Below, one piece after another: positions 1 through 8,547 of a stretch of 64,000 nucleotides of DNA; position 1 is the first letter of the stretch, and each line of letters starts with the position of its first letter. The notes under the pieces are model-generated. The model ran no database searches and was not told where the DNA came from. It saw nothing but the letters and a program-made list of their open reading frames with translations. The DNA is taken from the NCBI GenBank assembly GCA_012522805.1, contig JAAYJS010000016.1, positions 58,258-122,257 of the forward strand. Direction: 5' to 3'. The translations under genes were made by a program, and so were the position numbers. The DNA is from Eubacteriaceae bacterium. GTDB lineage: Bacteria; Bacillota; Clostridia; Eubacteriales; Eubacteriaceae.

Positions 1-266
1 AAAAAGTTCAAAAATCCGATTTTTTGAATAAATTTTTCCATCAACTGCAGCGACTTTTAAAACCGCGTTATTTGGTCTTGTAGCGCTTTGCTTCTCTCCG
101 ACAAAGTCCTTCAGGGCAGTTGCTGATCGTTTGTATACACGAGAATGTGCTTATGGGAGGGTTTGCCCCTTGCATGATCGACATTATCGCTACCTGAACT
201 GTATCTCAACCGAACTTTCGTTACGTTATATTGTCCAATAAAAATAATAATATCCTATTGATAAGG

Positions 267-1436
267 CTAAACATACTTTTTCGCATCAACCTTTTCCTGT
301 AAAGCGTTGGCTTTTTCCTCTTCTTGAAGGGTCTTCTTGACCAGGAATTTATAGATGGTCGCAACGAGTGGAACCCCCAACAAGGTACCGCTGATCCCGA
401 AAAGGGAACCCCCGACGACAACGGCAGCCATCACCCAAATGCCGGGTAAGCCGATTTTATCTCCCACCACCTTCGGGTAAATTAAACTACCCTCCAACTG
501 CTGTAAAACAATTAAAAATATAACGAACAAACCACCTTGAACAGGGTTTTCCGATCCGATCATAATCAAACCGAAGGCACCACCGAGGTAAGCCCCGACA
601 ATGGGGATCAATGCGGTCAACCCTATAAAAGAACCGATCATGAGGGCGTAGGGAAAACGAAAAATGTACAATCCCACAGTACATAAGACGCCTAAAATAA
701 CGGCTTCGATCAATTGGCCGACAAAAAAATCAGAGAAGGTATCATTTACGACCCGTAAAATACGATACAACTTGTTTTTTCTGGTGGGATTGATCAGCCA
801 ATTGAGCAATCTGTCCATTTGATTCTTTAAATCTTTCTTCCCTAGAACGATGTAAATAGAAAAGATAAAGGCAAACACCAAACTGAAGATATTGGAAAGC
901 GTGGCCCCTAAAAAGTTTGCGGCACCACCTGCCCAATTGGTAAAGGCTGCGGTCAGTTCTTTAGGTATGCTCTCATCACTGGGAACACTTTGAGCAATCC
1001 GTGTCTGTATTTCCGGATATTCTTTCAGAACACGTTCCATTCCTTTGAGGATCAGTTCATAGGCTTCCGGTAATTTTCCGATAAAAACCGTCATAGACTC
1101 AACAACTTGAGGTACAATGAGATTGAGTATTGTCACAACGACACCAATGCTGATGATCAATGCCAAAGCAAAGCTCAGCTCATGTTTGTATTTCTTGACG
1201 ACAGGCTGCTGTACTTTTTCAAAAAGCTTTCTCTCAAAAAAATCTGTGGGAATATCCAATACAAAGGCAATGATTGCACCTAAAAGCAAGGGATAAAGCG
1301 CTTTTGAAATCCGCGACAAGACTACTCGCACCGTCGAAAAGTTCATAACAAAGAGTAGAACGATTCCTGCTAAAAGAATCAAGTATTCTGTCCGATATCG
1401 CCTTTTGATGGGGGTATTTTCCGAGTCTTTATTCAT
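267..1436 (-). CDS. AI-2E family transporter (YdbI/PerM-like membrane protein)
   Basis: A 389-residue polytopic membrane protein of the AI-2E transporter (UPF0118/PerM) family. Hydrophobic segments lie near residues 17-60 and 88-115, and a cluster follows from about 175 to 365 with the glycine-rich loops usual in the family. A soluble amphipathic stretch (about 115-170) sits between the early and late segments, as expected. Family members export small molecules or act as Na+/H+ antiporters, so the name does not prove autoinducer transport. AAAGGA lies upstream of the ATG. It is a single-gene unit facing away from the methyltransferase pair. The family is clear; the substrate is unknown. Confidence 0.85.
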   Translation of the reverse strand: MNKDSENTPIKRRYRTEYLILLAGIVLLFVMNFSTVRVVLSRISKALYPLLLGAIIAFVLDIPTDFFERKLFEKVQQPVVKKYKHELSFALALIISIGVVVTILNLIVPQVVESMTVFIGKLPEAYELILKGMERVLKEYPEIQTRIAQSVPSDESIPKELTAAFTNWAGGAANFLGATLSNIFSLVFAFIFSIYIVLGKKDLKNQMDRLLNWLINPTRKNKLYRILRVVNDTFSDFFVGQLIEAVILGVLCTVGLYIFRFPYALMIGSFIGLTALIPIVGAYLGGAFGLIMIGSENPVQGGLFVIFLIVLQQLEGSLIYPKVVGDKIGLPGIWVMAAVVVGGSLFGISGTLLGVPLVATIYKFLVKKTLQEEEKANALQEKVDAKKYV

Positions 1437-1467
1437 AACAATCCTTTCATTAGCGAATTTTTCTCAT

Positions 1468-1493
1468 ATCGTCGGTAATCAAAATACGACGAT
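1468..1493. promoter_or_regulatory. Inverted repeat upstream of the AI-2E transporter gene
   Basis: ATCGTCG (1468-1474) and CGACGAT (1487-1493) form a 7-bp inverted repeat with a 12-nt spacer about 32 bp upstream of the ATG at 1436. It could be an operator or the foot of a small hairpin. Nothing identifies a cognate regulator. Confidence 0.3.
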
Positions 1494-1642
1494 ACGGTAT
1501 TAGTTTACCACAGAAAGATTTGGTAAACATAAAAGGTGTTTTTTTAGTGACTCTTTTCGATGCTCTGTTGAAAGAAAGCTCTATTCAACGAAACCATCGC
1601 CGACCTTTAATTTTTATATTCAATAACAAGATCGACAAATAC

Positions 1643-1681
1643 AAAAGACACCTTGAAGCTTAGGTTTCAAGGTGTCTTTGT
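1643..1681 (-). terminator. Intrinsic terminator of the first URO-D gene
   Basis: A hairpin with arms AAAGACACCTTGAA and TTCAAGGTGTCTTT, lying just downstream (lower coordinates) of the minus-strand URO-D gene that ends at 1748. A closely similar hairpin follows the second paralogue, so the duplicated unit included the terminator. Being nearly symmetric, it may also end transcription from the other side. Confidence 0.75.
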
Positions 1682-1747
1682 CAATATCTATACGCTATTG
1701 ATATGCGGAGAACAGAATTCTCGATCCTTTGTTCCGCTTTCGTAGAA

Positions 1748-3148
1748 TTACATCAACAGTAACAAGTAGTAGCTGAGCATTTTTTTCATGTAGGACATCA
1801 TATCGGCTTTTGCGGAGTCCGGTACCAATGGGTTTTCTTCTTTAAAGATACCGAAGTCGAACATGTAACCGTCGGAGTAATCCAATTCGATGCTGTTATC
1901 GACGGCAAAGTTTTCAGAGTTGAGCAATTGTCCGTTAGCTTTCTCCCCTGCGTTGTCGTAAACGCCGTATTCTCTAACCGTGTCGCAAATCGCAAACCAG
2001 TTTTCTAGGTTAACATCTTGCATGGACATGGGCGACTTATCGAAGTTAAAGATATAGTTGCCGCCCGGCATCATGATGTCTAAAAACTTTTTAGTTTCAT
2101 CGATACATTCTTGCTTGGTTGCTTGCTTCATAATTGTTACAGGGAACATACCGTAAAGGATAAATTTATCTCCCAGTTTTTCCTTAACCAGTTTAGGGTC
2201 GCCCTTTTCCATCCAAAGGACAGAGCCGGCGGGGAAGGTATCGTGTACGATATCCAAGTAGCGATCCCAATCGTTTTCCAGGAAGGGGTTAGAACGAACG
2301 CCTCTGGCGGCATATTGTTCCATCATCTTTTGGAAGCTCGGCAACCAAATTTCTAGAAAATCCTTCTCTCTCATATAGGTCGGCATGTGAAGTGGTATAA
2401 AGGTTGAGCCTAATGGATGGGGCTCAGCGGGCATACCCATTTCAAAGAGTAAAGGTAACAGGGCATCGCAAGCTTCAATGCATTTGTTGCGGTGACGGCG
2501 CACGTCCATCATGGAGCCCGAGAAACTTCTGAGTTGATCGGCTAAAAAATCGAAGGGTGCTTCGGTAAAGCCCATTCCGGTCGGTGGCGCTCCGGGATAA
2601 AATCCACCCTTTTCCATTATCTCTAAATGAGCAGGCAAGGTTTGTTCGACGGCTGTTTGCAAGAAGTCATTGGCCATTTGCATGTTACGAACGGTTTCAA
2701 CGGGTTTTGACCAATCGATCCCTTTGTATTGGCGTGGTATAACCGTATCCACTAAAAATTTGTAGGGTCTTTGGATGAGCTCATCGTACTCGTCATCGTA
2801 CATAGCGGTGACTTCCGGGTGTTGCACTACCCCGTTATTGCCTAAAACAAAGGATTGGGATTTTAAAAGTTGAAAGAACCCAACGGGGCGATCCATGACT
2901 TGATTGGCGGGCATATAAGGTCCGACGTCGGTGTTTAATTTAGATGAAAGCTCTAAGGCTGCATCGTGGATGAGATCTAAATGGTACTGAAACTCAAAAA
3001 TGTCCACCCCTGCGTATTCGGCAATTAAATATTTCAGCAAGTTACAGGCAATCGGTACCCTTTCCGGGATAACATTATTGTGTATATCCGAATACATTTG
3101 AATTCTTTTTTCACGTAAGCTGGCGGCTTCTTCTGGTGTTGGCCACAT
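1748..3148 (-). CDS. URO-D family protein, probable corrinoid-linked methyltransferase, copy 1
   Basis: A 466-residue protein of the uroporphyrinogen decarboxylase fold, longer than HemE (about 350) and resembling the long URO-D-like methyltransferase group of anaerobes (MtaA/MtbA/CmuA relatives). The ATG at 3148 starts MWPTPEEAA and follows a strong GAGGAGGT; a longer upstream reading has no such site. About 47 residues differ from the neighbouring copy, so identity is near 90%. Where MtaA-type enzymes carry a zinc-binding HxC and a later PGC, this protein reads VLWMEKGDP and MPGGNY, so the metal site looks absent. No hemE-type pathway genes are nearby. The fold is confident; the reaction and substrate are inferred only from the family. 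Confidence 0.75.
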   Translation of the reverse strand: MWPTPEEAASLREKRIQMYSDIHNNVIPERVPIACNLLKYLIAEYAGVDIFEFQYHLDLIHDAALELSSKLNTDVGPYMPANQVMDRPVGFFQLLKSQSFVLGNNGVVQHPEVTAMYDDEYDELIQRPYKFLVDTVIPRQYKGIDWSKPVETVRNMQMANDFLQTAVEQTLPAHLEIMEKGGFYPGAPPTGMGFTEAPFDFLADQLRSFSGSMMDVRRHRNKCIEACDALLPLLFEMGMPAEPHPLGSTFIPLHMPTYMREKDFLEIWLPSFQKMMEQYAARGVRSNPFLENDWDRYLDIVHDTFPAGSVLWMEKGDPKLVKEKLGDKFILYGMFPVTIMKQATKQECIDETKKFLDIMMPGGNYIFNFDKSPMSMQDVNLENWFAICDTVREYGVYDNAGEKANGQLLNSENFAVDNSIELDYSDGYMFDFGIFKEENPLVPDSAKADMMSYMKKMLSYYLLLLM

Positions 3149-3188
3149 ATCATTACCTCCTCTAATAATTTTTTGTAAACCATATCTC

Positions 3189-3217
3189 ATTATAAGGTTT
3201 TATAGTTGGCTTTTCAA
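3189..3217 (-). promoter_or_regulatory. Promoter of URO-D copy 1
   Basis: On the minus strand, TTGAAA (3217-3212), a 17-bp spacer and TATAAT (3194-3189). This is a near-consensus sigma-A promoter about 40 bp upstream of the ATG at 3148, so copy 1 does not depend on read-through from copy 2. Confidence 0.7.
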
Positions 3218-3450
3218 GTTTTTTTCGTATTTATGTATATGTTTATTAATTATAGGGGCTTTTTAGGGTGTTTATTTGTTTATAATTAATTTTATTTATT
3301 ATTTTACAGTTTATCGGTTCAGCGATACATGGCAATCATCCTTAAAAAGCCTTTGTCTTCTTCTATACATGCCATGTTCTACAGGGATTTTTATAACTAC
3401 CCACATGCTCTCCTAATACAAAAGCTTTCAATACAAGATCGACAAATACA

Positions 3451-3488
3451 AAAGACACCTTGAAACTCAAGCTTCAAGATGTCTTTGT
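3451..3488 (-). terminator. Intrinsic terminator of the second URO-D gene
   Basis: A hairpin with arms AAAGACACCTTGAA and TTCAAGATGTCTTT. It is preceded on the plus strand by TTCAATACAAGATCGACAAA, which also occurs (with one extra A) before the copy 1 terminator. The duplicated segment therefore extends past the stop codon. Confidence 0.7.
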
Positions 3489-3553
3489 ACATATTTATAT
3501 AATCTTATTAGCGGAGATCAGAAATCTCCTATCCTTCTCTTGCTTTCCGGAAC

Positions 3554-4954
3554 CTACATCAACAGCATCATATAGAAGGTTAGCATTTTTTTCATGTAAG
3601 ACATCATATCTTCTTTTGCAGAATCCGGTACCAATGGGTTTTCTTCTTTAAAGATACCGAAGTCGAACATGTAACCGTCGGAGTAATCCAATTCGATGCT
3701 GTTATCGACGGCAAAGTTTTCGGAGTTGAGCAATTGTCCGTTGGCTTTCTCCCCTGCGTTGTCGTAAACGCCGTATTCTCTAACCGTGTCGCAAATCGCA
3801 AACCAGTTTTCCAAGTTGACGTCACTGAGGGACATCGGCAATTTATCGAAATTAAAGATATAGTTGCCACCGGGCATCATAATATCTAAAAACTTCTTCG
3901 TTTCATCGATACACTCTTGCTTGGTTCCTTGCTTCATGGTCGATATCGGGAACATTCCTTGGATTATAAATTTATCTCCCAGTTTTTCCTTAACCAGTTT
4001 CGGATCACCCTTTTCTACCCAAAGGACAGAGCCGGCCGGGAAGGTGTCGTGTACGATATCCAAGTAGCGGTCCCAATCGTTTTCCAGGAAGGGGCTGATG
4101 CGAGCGCTTCTGGCAGCGTATTGTTCCATCATCTTTTGGAAGCTTGGCAACCAAACTTCAACAAAATCTTTTTCTCTCATATAGGTTGGCATATGAAGCG
4201 GAATAAAGATCGTGCCTAATGGATGGGGCTCAGCGGGCATACCCGTTTCAAAAAGTAAGGGTAGTAGGGCGTCGCAGGCCTCAATACATTTGTTTCGGTG
4301 ACGGCGCACGTCCATCATAGAGCCCGAGAAACTTCTGAGTTGATCGGCTAAAAAGTCGAAAGGCGCTTCGGTCATACCCATTCCGCTTGCTGGCGCTCCG
4401 GGGTAAAATCCGCCTTTTTCCATTACCTCTAAAAAAGCAGGTAGGGTTTGTTCGACGGCTGTTTGCAAGAAGTCCTTGGCCATTTCGATATTGCGAACGG
4501 TTTCAACTGGCTTGGACCAATCGATCCCTTTATATTGACGGGGTACAACCGTATCCACTAAAAATTTGTAGGGTCTTTGTATGAGCTCGTCGTACTCGTC
4601 ATCGTTCATGGCGGTGACTTCCGGATGTTGCACTACCCCGTTATTGCCTAAAACAAAGGATTGGGATTTTAAAAGTTGAAAGAACCCCACAGGGCGGTCG
4701 CCTATTTGTTGGGCCGGCGCGTAGGGTGCGACGTCGGTGTTTAATTTAGATGAAAGTTCTAAGGCTGCGTCATGGATAAGATCTAAATGGTATTGAAATT
4801 CAAAAATATCCACGCCAGCATATTCAGCAATTAAATATTTCGGTAAATTGCAGGCAATCGGTACCCTTTTCGGGATAATATTGTTATATATATCCGAATG
4901 TATTTGAATTCTTTCTTCACGTAATCGAGCTGCTTCTTCTGGTGTTGGCCACAT
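3554..4954 (-). CDS. URO-D family protein, probable corrinoid-linked methyltransferase, copy 2
   Basis: A 466-residue paralogue of copy 1, same strand and same length, with the same start MWPTPEEAA behind GAGGAGGT. Most of the roughly 47 substitutions lie in the first 370 residues; the C-terminal stretch from about 385 to 450 is almost unchanged, in nucleotides too, which suggests recent duplication or gene conversion. It also lacks the HxC...C zinc ligands (VLWVEKGDP, MPGGNY). It has its own promoter and terminator. A metal-free URO-D relative could act on a cofactor, a demethylation intermediate or a tetrapyrrole. I cannot choose between these. Confidence 0.75.
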   Translation of the reverse strand: MWPTPEEAARLREERIQIHSDIYNNIIPKRVPIACNLPKYLIAEYAGVDIFEFQYHLDLIHDAALELSSKLNTDVAPYAPAQQIGDRPVGFFQLLKSQSFVLGNNGVVQHPEVTAMNDDEYDELIQRPYKFLVDTVVPRQYKGIDWSKPVETVRNIEMAKDFLQTAVEQTLPAFLEVMEKGGFYPGAPASGMGMTEAPFDFLADQLRSFSGSMMDVRRHRNKCIEACDALLPLLFETGMPAEPHPLGTIFIPLHMPTYMREKDFVEVWLPSFQKMMEQYAARSARISPFLENDWDRYLDIVHDTFPAGSVLWVEKGDPKLVKEKLGDKFIIQGMFPISTMKQGTKQECIDETKKFLDIMMPGGNYIFNFDKLPMSLSDVNLENWFAICDTVREYGVYDNAGEKANGQLLNSENFAVDNSIELDYSDGYMFDFGIFKEENPLVPDSAKEDMMSYMKKMLTFYMMLLM

Positions 4955-4992
4955 ATCATTACCTCCTCAGGCATTTTATAAAATCATTCTCT

Positions 4993-5021
4993 ATTATAAT
5001 ATCTTCCAGTAAATTTGGCAA
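4993..5021 (-). promoter_or_regulatory. Promoter of URO-D copy 2
   Basis: On the minus strand, TTGCCA (5021-5016), a 17-bp spacer and TATAAT (4998-4993), about 40 bp upstream of the ATG at 4954. The rest of the 4955-5377 gap is AT-rich and must also hold the divergent promoter of the importer operon. I saw no convincing riboswitch there; in particular there is no GCCACTG cobalamin box. Confidence 0.7.
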
Positions 5022-5377
5022 CTATTTTTGTGCTAATTTGTTAATTAATAGACATTTAAGCTTTTTTTTAGTAAATACGTGTTAAAACCAAGTAATTTTT
5101 TGTGCTTCTGCGGATATTTATTTTGATTAGAACCAAATCAACTACATAGAAAAAATTGAAGCGCTAGTATACTCAATTGGATGTTGCGATAGTCAAAAAA
5201 GTTTAAGGTAAGTCCTAGTTGATCCATGTATAATTTTCTTAACAATGGAGGGGGTATCGGATTGATATCTTTTAGAATCCTTTAAAAATAGAGGTTTCTT
5301 GAACCCTAAAGGGGTATACCCCATGTTTGATTCACATCATAGATAGATCTTTCTATGATAGAAAAAGGAGTTTATTG

Positions 5378-6304
5378 ATGAAAAGAAAAGGAATTCTATT
5401 ACTGACTTTTTTCTTGGTTCTTACGGTGCTGCTCACTGCATGTGGAACCCAAAATGGAAAAAATGACAAGGCCAAGGATACAGCAGGAGTTGTTGAATTG
5501 ACAGATATGTTAGGCCGTAGCGTTACCATGGAAAAACCCGCTGAAAAAATAGTGGCCGTCAATCCATCAGCGTGCGAAATTCTCTATGCCATCGGCGCGC
5601 AAGATACCTTGATTGCCCGAGGCACCTATTGCGATTACCCCGAAGAGGTTCAAGCTTTACCGGAGGTGGAGTCCGGTAATAATTTAAATACCGAACAAAT
5701 TATCGCTTTAGGTCCGGATTTGGTCATTATGAGCACCATGGCACAATCGGAAGAGCAGATTCAAGCATTGGAAACGGCCGGCATTCAAGTCATTGTCGCG
5801 GATGCCCATAATTTAGAGGGTGTCTATCAATCCATTGAATTGATCGGAAAAGCTGTCGCCAAGGAAGATAAAGCAGCTGAAGTTGTCGACGATATGAAAG
5901 CAGCTTTTAAAGAGTACGGTGAAAAGGCAAAGGATGAGGGTTTAAAAGTTTATTTTGAAATTTCTCCTTTAGAACATGGCCTGTGGTCCGCAGGGAAAAA
6001 CACCTTTATGGATGAAATAGCCTCAATCCTTAAACTTGAAAACATTTTCTCCGATGTGGACGGTTGGTCCCAAGTATCGGAAGAACAGGTCTTACAGAGA
6101 GATCCGGATATCATCGTATCCGTGGAAATGTACATGGGTACCGGAGAAAAACCGGAGGATAAATTAAAGGAACGGCCTTCTTGGAAAAATCTAAAAGCCG
6201 TCGAGAATGACCGCGTGTATCGTTTAAACAATGACGCTTTTACCCGCCCCGGTCCAAGGCTCAAAGACGCTTTAATTGAACTATACGCTGTCGTTAATGA
6301 ATAA
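5378..6304 (+). CDS. ABC importer substrate-binding lipoprotein (BtuF/FepB/FecB class)
   Basis: A 308-residue cluster A-II binding protein for cobalamin, siderophore or haem-type ligands. The start at 5378 follows AAAGGAG and gives a lipoprotein signal: KRK, a hydrophobic core, then LTAC with the lipidated Cys at residue 22. An upstream in-frame ATG at 5327 would bury this signal. Typical landmarks are VVELTDMLGRSVTMEKPAEKI near the N-terminus and ALGPDLVIMS in the first lobe. Permease and ATPase genes follow on the same strand. The neighbouring URO-D genes make a corrinoid plausible, but ligand choice cannot be read from the sequence. Confidence 0.85.
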   Translation: MKRKGILLLTFFLVLTVLLTACGTQNGKNDKAKDTAGVVELTDMLGRSVTMEKPAEKIVAVNPSACEILYAIGAQDTLIARGTYCDYPEEVQALPEVESGNNLNTEQIIALGPDLVIMSTMAQSEEQIQALETAGIQVIVADAHNLEGVYQSIELIGKAVAKEDKAAEVVDDMKAAFKEYGEKAKDEGLKVYFEISPLEHGLWSAGKNTFMDEIASILKLENIFSDVDGWSQVSEEQVLQRDPDIIVSVEMYMGTGEKPEDKLKERPSWKNLKAVENDRVYRLNNDAFTRPGPRLKDALIELYAVVNE

Positions 6305-6321
6305 AATAAGGTGAACTCCAG

Positions 6322-6351
6322 AAAAAAGCCCTACCATCACAGGGCTTTTTT
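6322..6351 (+). terminator. Hairpin with U-tract between binding protein and permease
   Basis: Arms AAAAAAGCCCT (6322-6332) and AGGGCTTTTTT (6341-6351) form an 11-bp stem with an 8-nt loop ending in T residues. Placed 18 bp after the binding-protein stop and 51 bp before the permease, it probably lowers downstream expression and gives excess binding protein over membrane parts. Confidence 0.75.
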
Positions 6352-6402
6352 GATCAATGATTGAACATTATTAAAATATAATAGGAATTTAAACGAAAAT
6401 CA

Positions 6403-7431
6403 ATGAATATCAAAAATGTTTCCTTCACAACCATCAGCTTCATTTACCTGAGCTTTTTCCTGTTAACCACTTTAGTGTGTATCGCTTTCGGCTCCGTATC
6501 CTACCCCATTGCAGATGTGTTGGCTACTTTGGGTGAAGGTCTACAAGGGAAAGCGGATTTGTCTTCCCAGTTGTCCGCTATCATCTTGATGGTGCGAGTC
6601 CCTCGCGTACTATGCGTGGGTTTGGTCGGTGCTTGCTTAGCTACCAGCGGTGCTGCCATGCAGGGGCCTCTCAAAAACCCCTTGGCAGACGGTTCGACCT
6701 TAGGGGTATCCTCCGGGGCTACCTTGGGGGCCGTTTTCGCCATTGCACTGGGTTTACAAGTTCCCGGGTTTCCCTTGGCTTCCACCATTTTTTTTGCTGT
6801 ACTATCGGCCTTTCTCTCCTTGGTGTTTATTTTGACCTTAGCTTATCAATTAGATCGCTCTTTGGCGACCCATACCATCATTCTCATCGGTATTATTTTC
6901 GGTATTTTTGTCCAGAGTTTGGTCTCATTGCTGTTGGTTTTTGCCAATGAAAAGGTCAAAGACATTGTATTCTGGACCATGGGCTCCCTATCCGGTACCA
7001 ATTACACCCATGTGGCCATTTTAGCGGTGACATTGCTCCTTTTCGGATCTCTTTTGCTGTCCAATGCCAGGGAGCTGGATGCCTTTGCCATTGGCGAAGA
7101 TGATGCCCGCCACATCGGAGTCGACGTGAAAAAAACGCGGCTAACCGTTCTCATCGCCTCCTCCGCCTTGGTAGGCGTTTGTGTTGCCATCGGCGGTAGC
7201 ATCGGCTTTGTAGGCTTGGTGGTCCCCCATATGATGCGCATCATCGTCGGCCCCAACCACAATCGTCTCTTACCGTCAACCATTGTTTTTGGCTCCTGTT
7301 TTCTCATGCTCTCGGATTTAGTCGCCCGCATCATCGTGCGCCCCATTGAATTACCCGTAGGGGTGGTCACCTCTTTGATCGGCTCAGTGGTCTTTGTCTT
7401 TATTTTTTACAGAGGAAGGAAAACATCATGA
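6403..7431 (+). CDS. ABC importer permease, FecCD/BtuC family
   Basis: A 342-residue FecCD-family permease predicted to have about ten membrane segments. Family landmarks are RVPRVLCVGLVGACLATSGA, the loop PLADGSTLGVSSGA after segment 2-3, and GFVGLVVPHMMR, the coupling region that contacts the ATPase. The Shine-Dalgarno at the ATG is weak (AGGAA about 15 nt upstream), so the exact start is less sure than the family. Its end overlaps the ATPase start by 4 nt (ATGA). It should act as a homodimer with two ATPase subunits. Confidence 0.88.
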   Translation: MNIKNVSFTTISFIYLSFFLLTTLVCIAFGSVSYPIADVLATLGEGLQGKADLSSQLSAIILMVRVPRVLCVGLVGACLATSGAAMQGPLKNPLADGSTLGVSSGATLGAVFAIALGLQVPGFPLASTIFFAVLSAFLSLVFILTLAYQLDRSLATHTIILIGIIFGIFVQSLVSLLLVFANEKVKDIVFWTMGSLSGTNYTHVAILAVTLLLFGSLLLSNARELDAFAIGEDDARHIGVDVKKTRLTVLIASSALVGVCVAIGGSIGFVGLVVPHMMRIIVGPNHNRLLPSTIVFGSCFLMLSDLVARIIVRPIELPVGVVTSLIGSVVFVFIFYRGRKTS

Positions 7432-8180
7432 TCTATGCAGAAAACGTTGGCGTTTCCTATGGTGACTTTCGCGCTTTAAGAGATTTGAGCTTTCATGTCC
7501 AAAAAGGACAATGGCTGATGGTTATCGGGCCCAACGGTGCCGGAAAAAGCACGGTTGTCAAAGCGATCTCTCAAGGGGTTGCATATAGCGGGAAGATTTT
7601 TTATGGCGGTCAGGACTTAGCGACCTTAAACCCCAAGGATATTGCAAAAGACATTGCCATTTTGTCCCAGAACCGTTACGTCAACTACGATTTTAAAGTG
7701 GAAGACATCGTAGCTTTAGGGCGTTATGCCCACGGTAAGGGACTCTTTCCCCGTTTAACCGAAGACGATCGAGCCATGATCGATCGTGCATTGGATATGA
7801 CCGGTATGGGTCAATTGCGACACAAAACCATTTTAACTCTATCCGGTGGAGAGGTTCAGCGTTGTTTTTTATCAAGGGTTTTTGCCCAAGACCCCAAGCT
7901 TTTAATTTTAGATGAACCGACCAATCATTTGGATTTGTTGTATCAAAAACAACTCTTTGAGCTTATCCAAGATTGGCTTACTGAAGATAGAGCCGTTATT
8001 TCCGTCGTCCACGACCTCTTCTTGGCAAGGGCTTACGGCACCCACGGTTTATTGCTGGGCGAAGGCAAAGGCGTTGCCACCGGAAGCATTGAAGAGATTT
8101 TAGAACCGGATTGTGTCAACCCGGTGTATCGGATGGATGTTCACCAATGGATGCAATCCCTTTTGCGATGTTGGCAATAG
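7428..8180 (+). CDS. ABC importer ATPase (FecE/BtuD class)
   Basis: A 250-residue nucleotide-binding subunit. Walker A GPNGAGKST lies at 34-42, followed by a Q-loop in LSQNRY, the signature LSGGEVQR, Walker B LLILDEPTNHLD and a switch His in SVVHDL. Translation is coupled to the permease by a 4-nt overlap. It completes a binding-protein/permease/ATPase importer at 5378-8180. A second set of the same class lies at 33.3-36.3 kb on the other strand. Confidence 0.9.
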   Translation: MIYAENVGVSYGDFRALRDLSFHVQKGQWLMVIGPNGAGKSTVVKAISQGVAYSGKIFYGGQDLATLNPKDIAKDIAILSQNRYVNYDFKVEDIVALGRYAHGKGLFPRLTEDDRAMIDRALDMTGMGQLRHKTILTLSGGEVQRCFLSRVFAQDPKLLILDEPTNHLDLLYQKQLFELIQDWLTEDRAVISVVHDLFLARAYGTHGLLLGEGKGVATGSIEEILEPDCVNPVYRMDVHQWMQSLLRCWQ

Positions 8181-8200
8181 AATCGACGCAACCTAAGATT

Positions 8201-8240
8201 AAAAAACGAAATTCCCCAACGTTGGGGAATTTCGTTTTTT
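8201..8240. terminator. Bidirectional terminator, perfect 40-nt palindrome
   Basis: A perfect palindrome with arms of 20 bp and no loop, centred at 8220/8221. It begins with six A and ends with six T, with a CCCCAAC|GTTGGGG core. It separates the plus-strand importer from the converging minus-strand PTS operon, so one structure can end both transcripts. Confidence 0.85.
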
Positions 8241-8265
8241 ATGACACTTTTTAAATTTTACCGGC

Positions 8266-8544
8266 TTAAAGATCTATATCCTCAAAACCGGAATCGATCA
8301 ATGCAACCAATTCATCTACCGCTTCCTCTTGGTCATTGCCCTTGGCAGCTATGGTGACTTGGGTCCCCTTTGACATGCACATGGACATCACGGCAATGAT
8401 GGATTTCGCATTGCCCTCCTTGCCGGTATTTAAATTTTTAATTAAAATCTCCGATTCGTATTGACTGGCCAGTTTTGTAAATTCCGATGCAGGACGTGCG
8501 TGTAAACCCGTTTTATTAATGATCGTCGTTTCTTTTTCGTACAT
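8266..8544 (-). CDS. HPr-family phosphocarrier protein of the PTS operon
   Basis: A 92-residue HPr. The phosphorylated histidine is His15 in GLHARPA. The regulatory serine site (Ser46 of Bacillus HPr) corresponds to Ser48 in GNAKSII, followed by AVMSMCM. It is the last gene of a glucitol-type PTS operon, 3 nt downstream of the IIA gene, so it is co-transcribed with one sugar-specific system rather than with enzyme I. It could supply phosphate to that system only, or be the general HPr of the cell. The serine site suggests HPr-kinase control and a possible CcpA role. Confidence 0.88.
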   Translation of the reverse strand: MYEKETTIINKTGLHARPASEFTKLASQYESEILIKNLNTGKEGNAKSIIAVMSMCMSKGTQVTIAAKGNDQEEAVDELVALIDSGFEDIDL

Positions 8545-8547
8545 TTA

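Noticed and set aside
4999..5377. Possible cobalamin riboswitch before the BtuF-like gene
   Set aside because: No GCCACTG box and no matching core stems on the plus strand.
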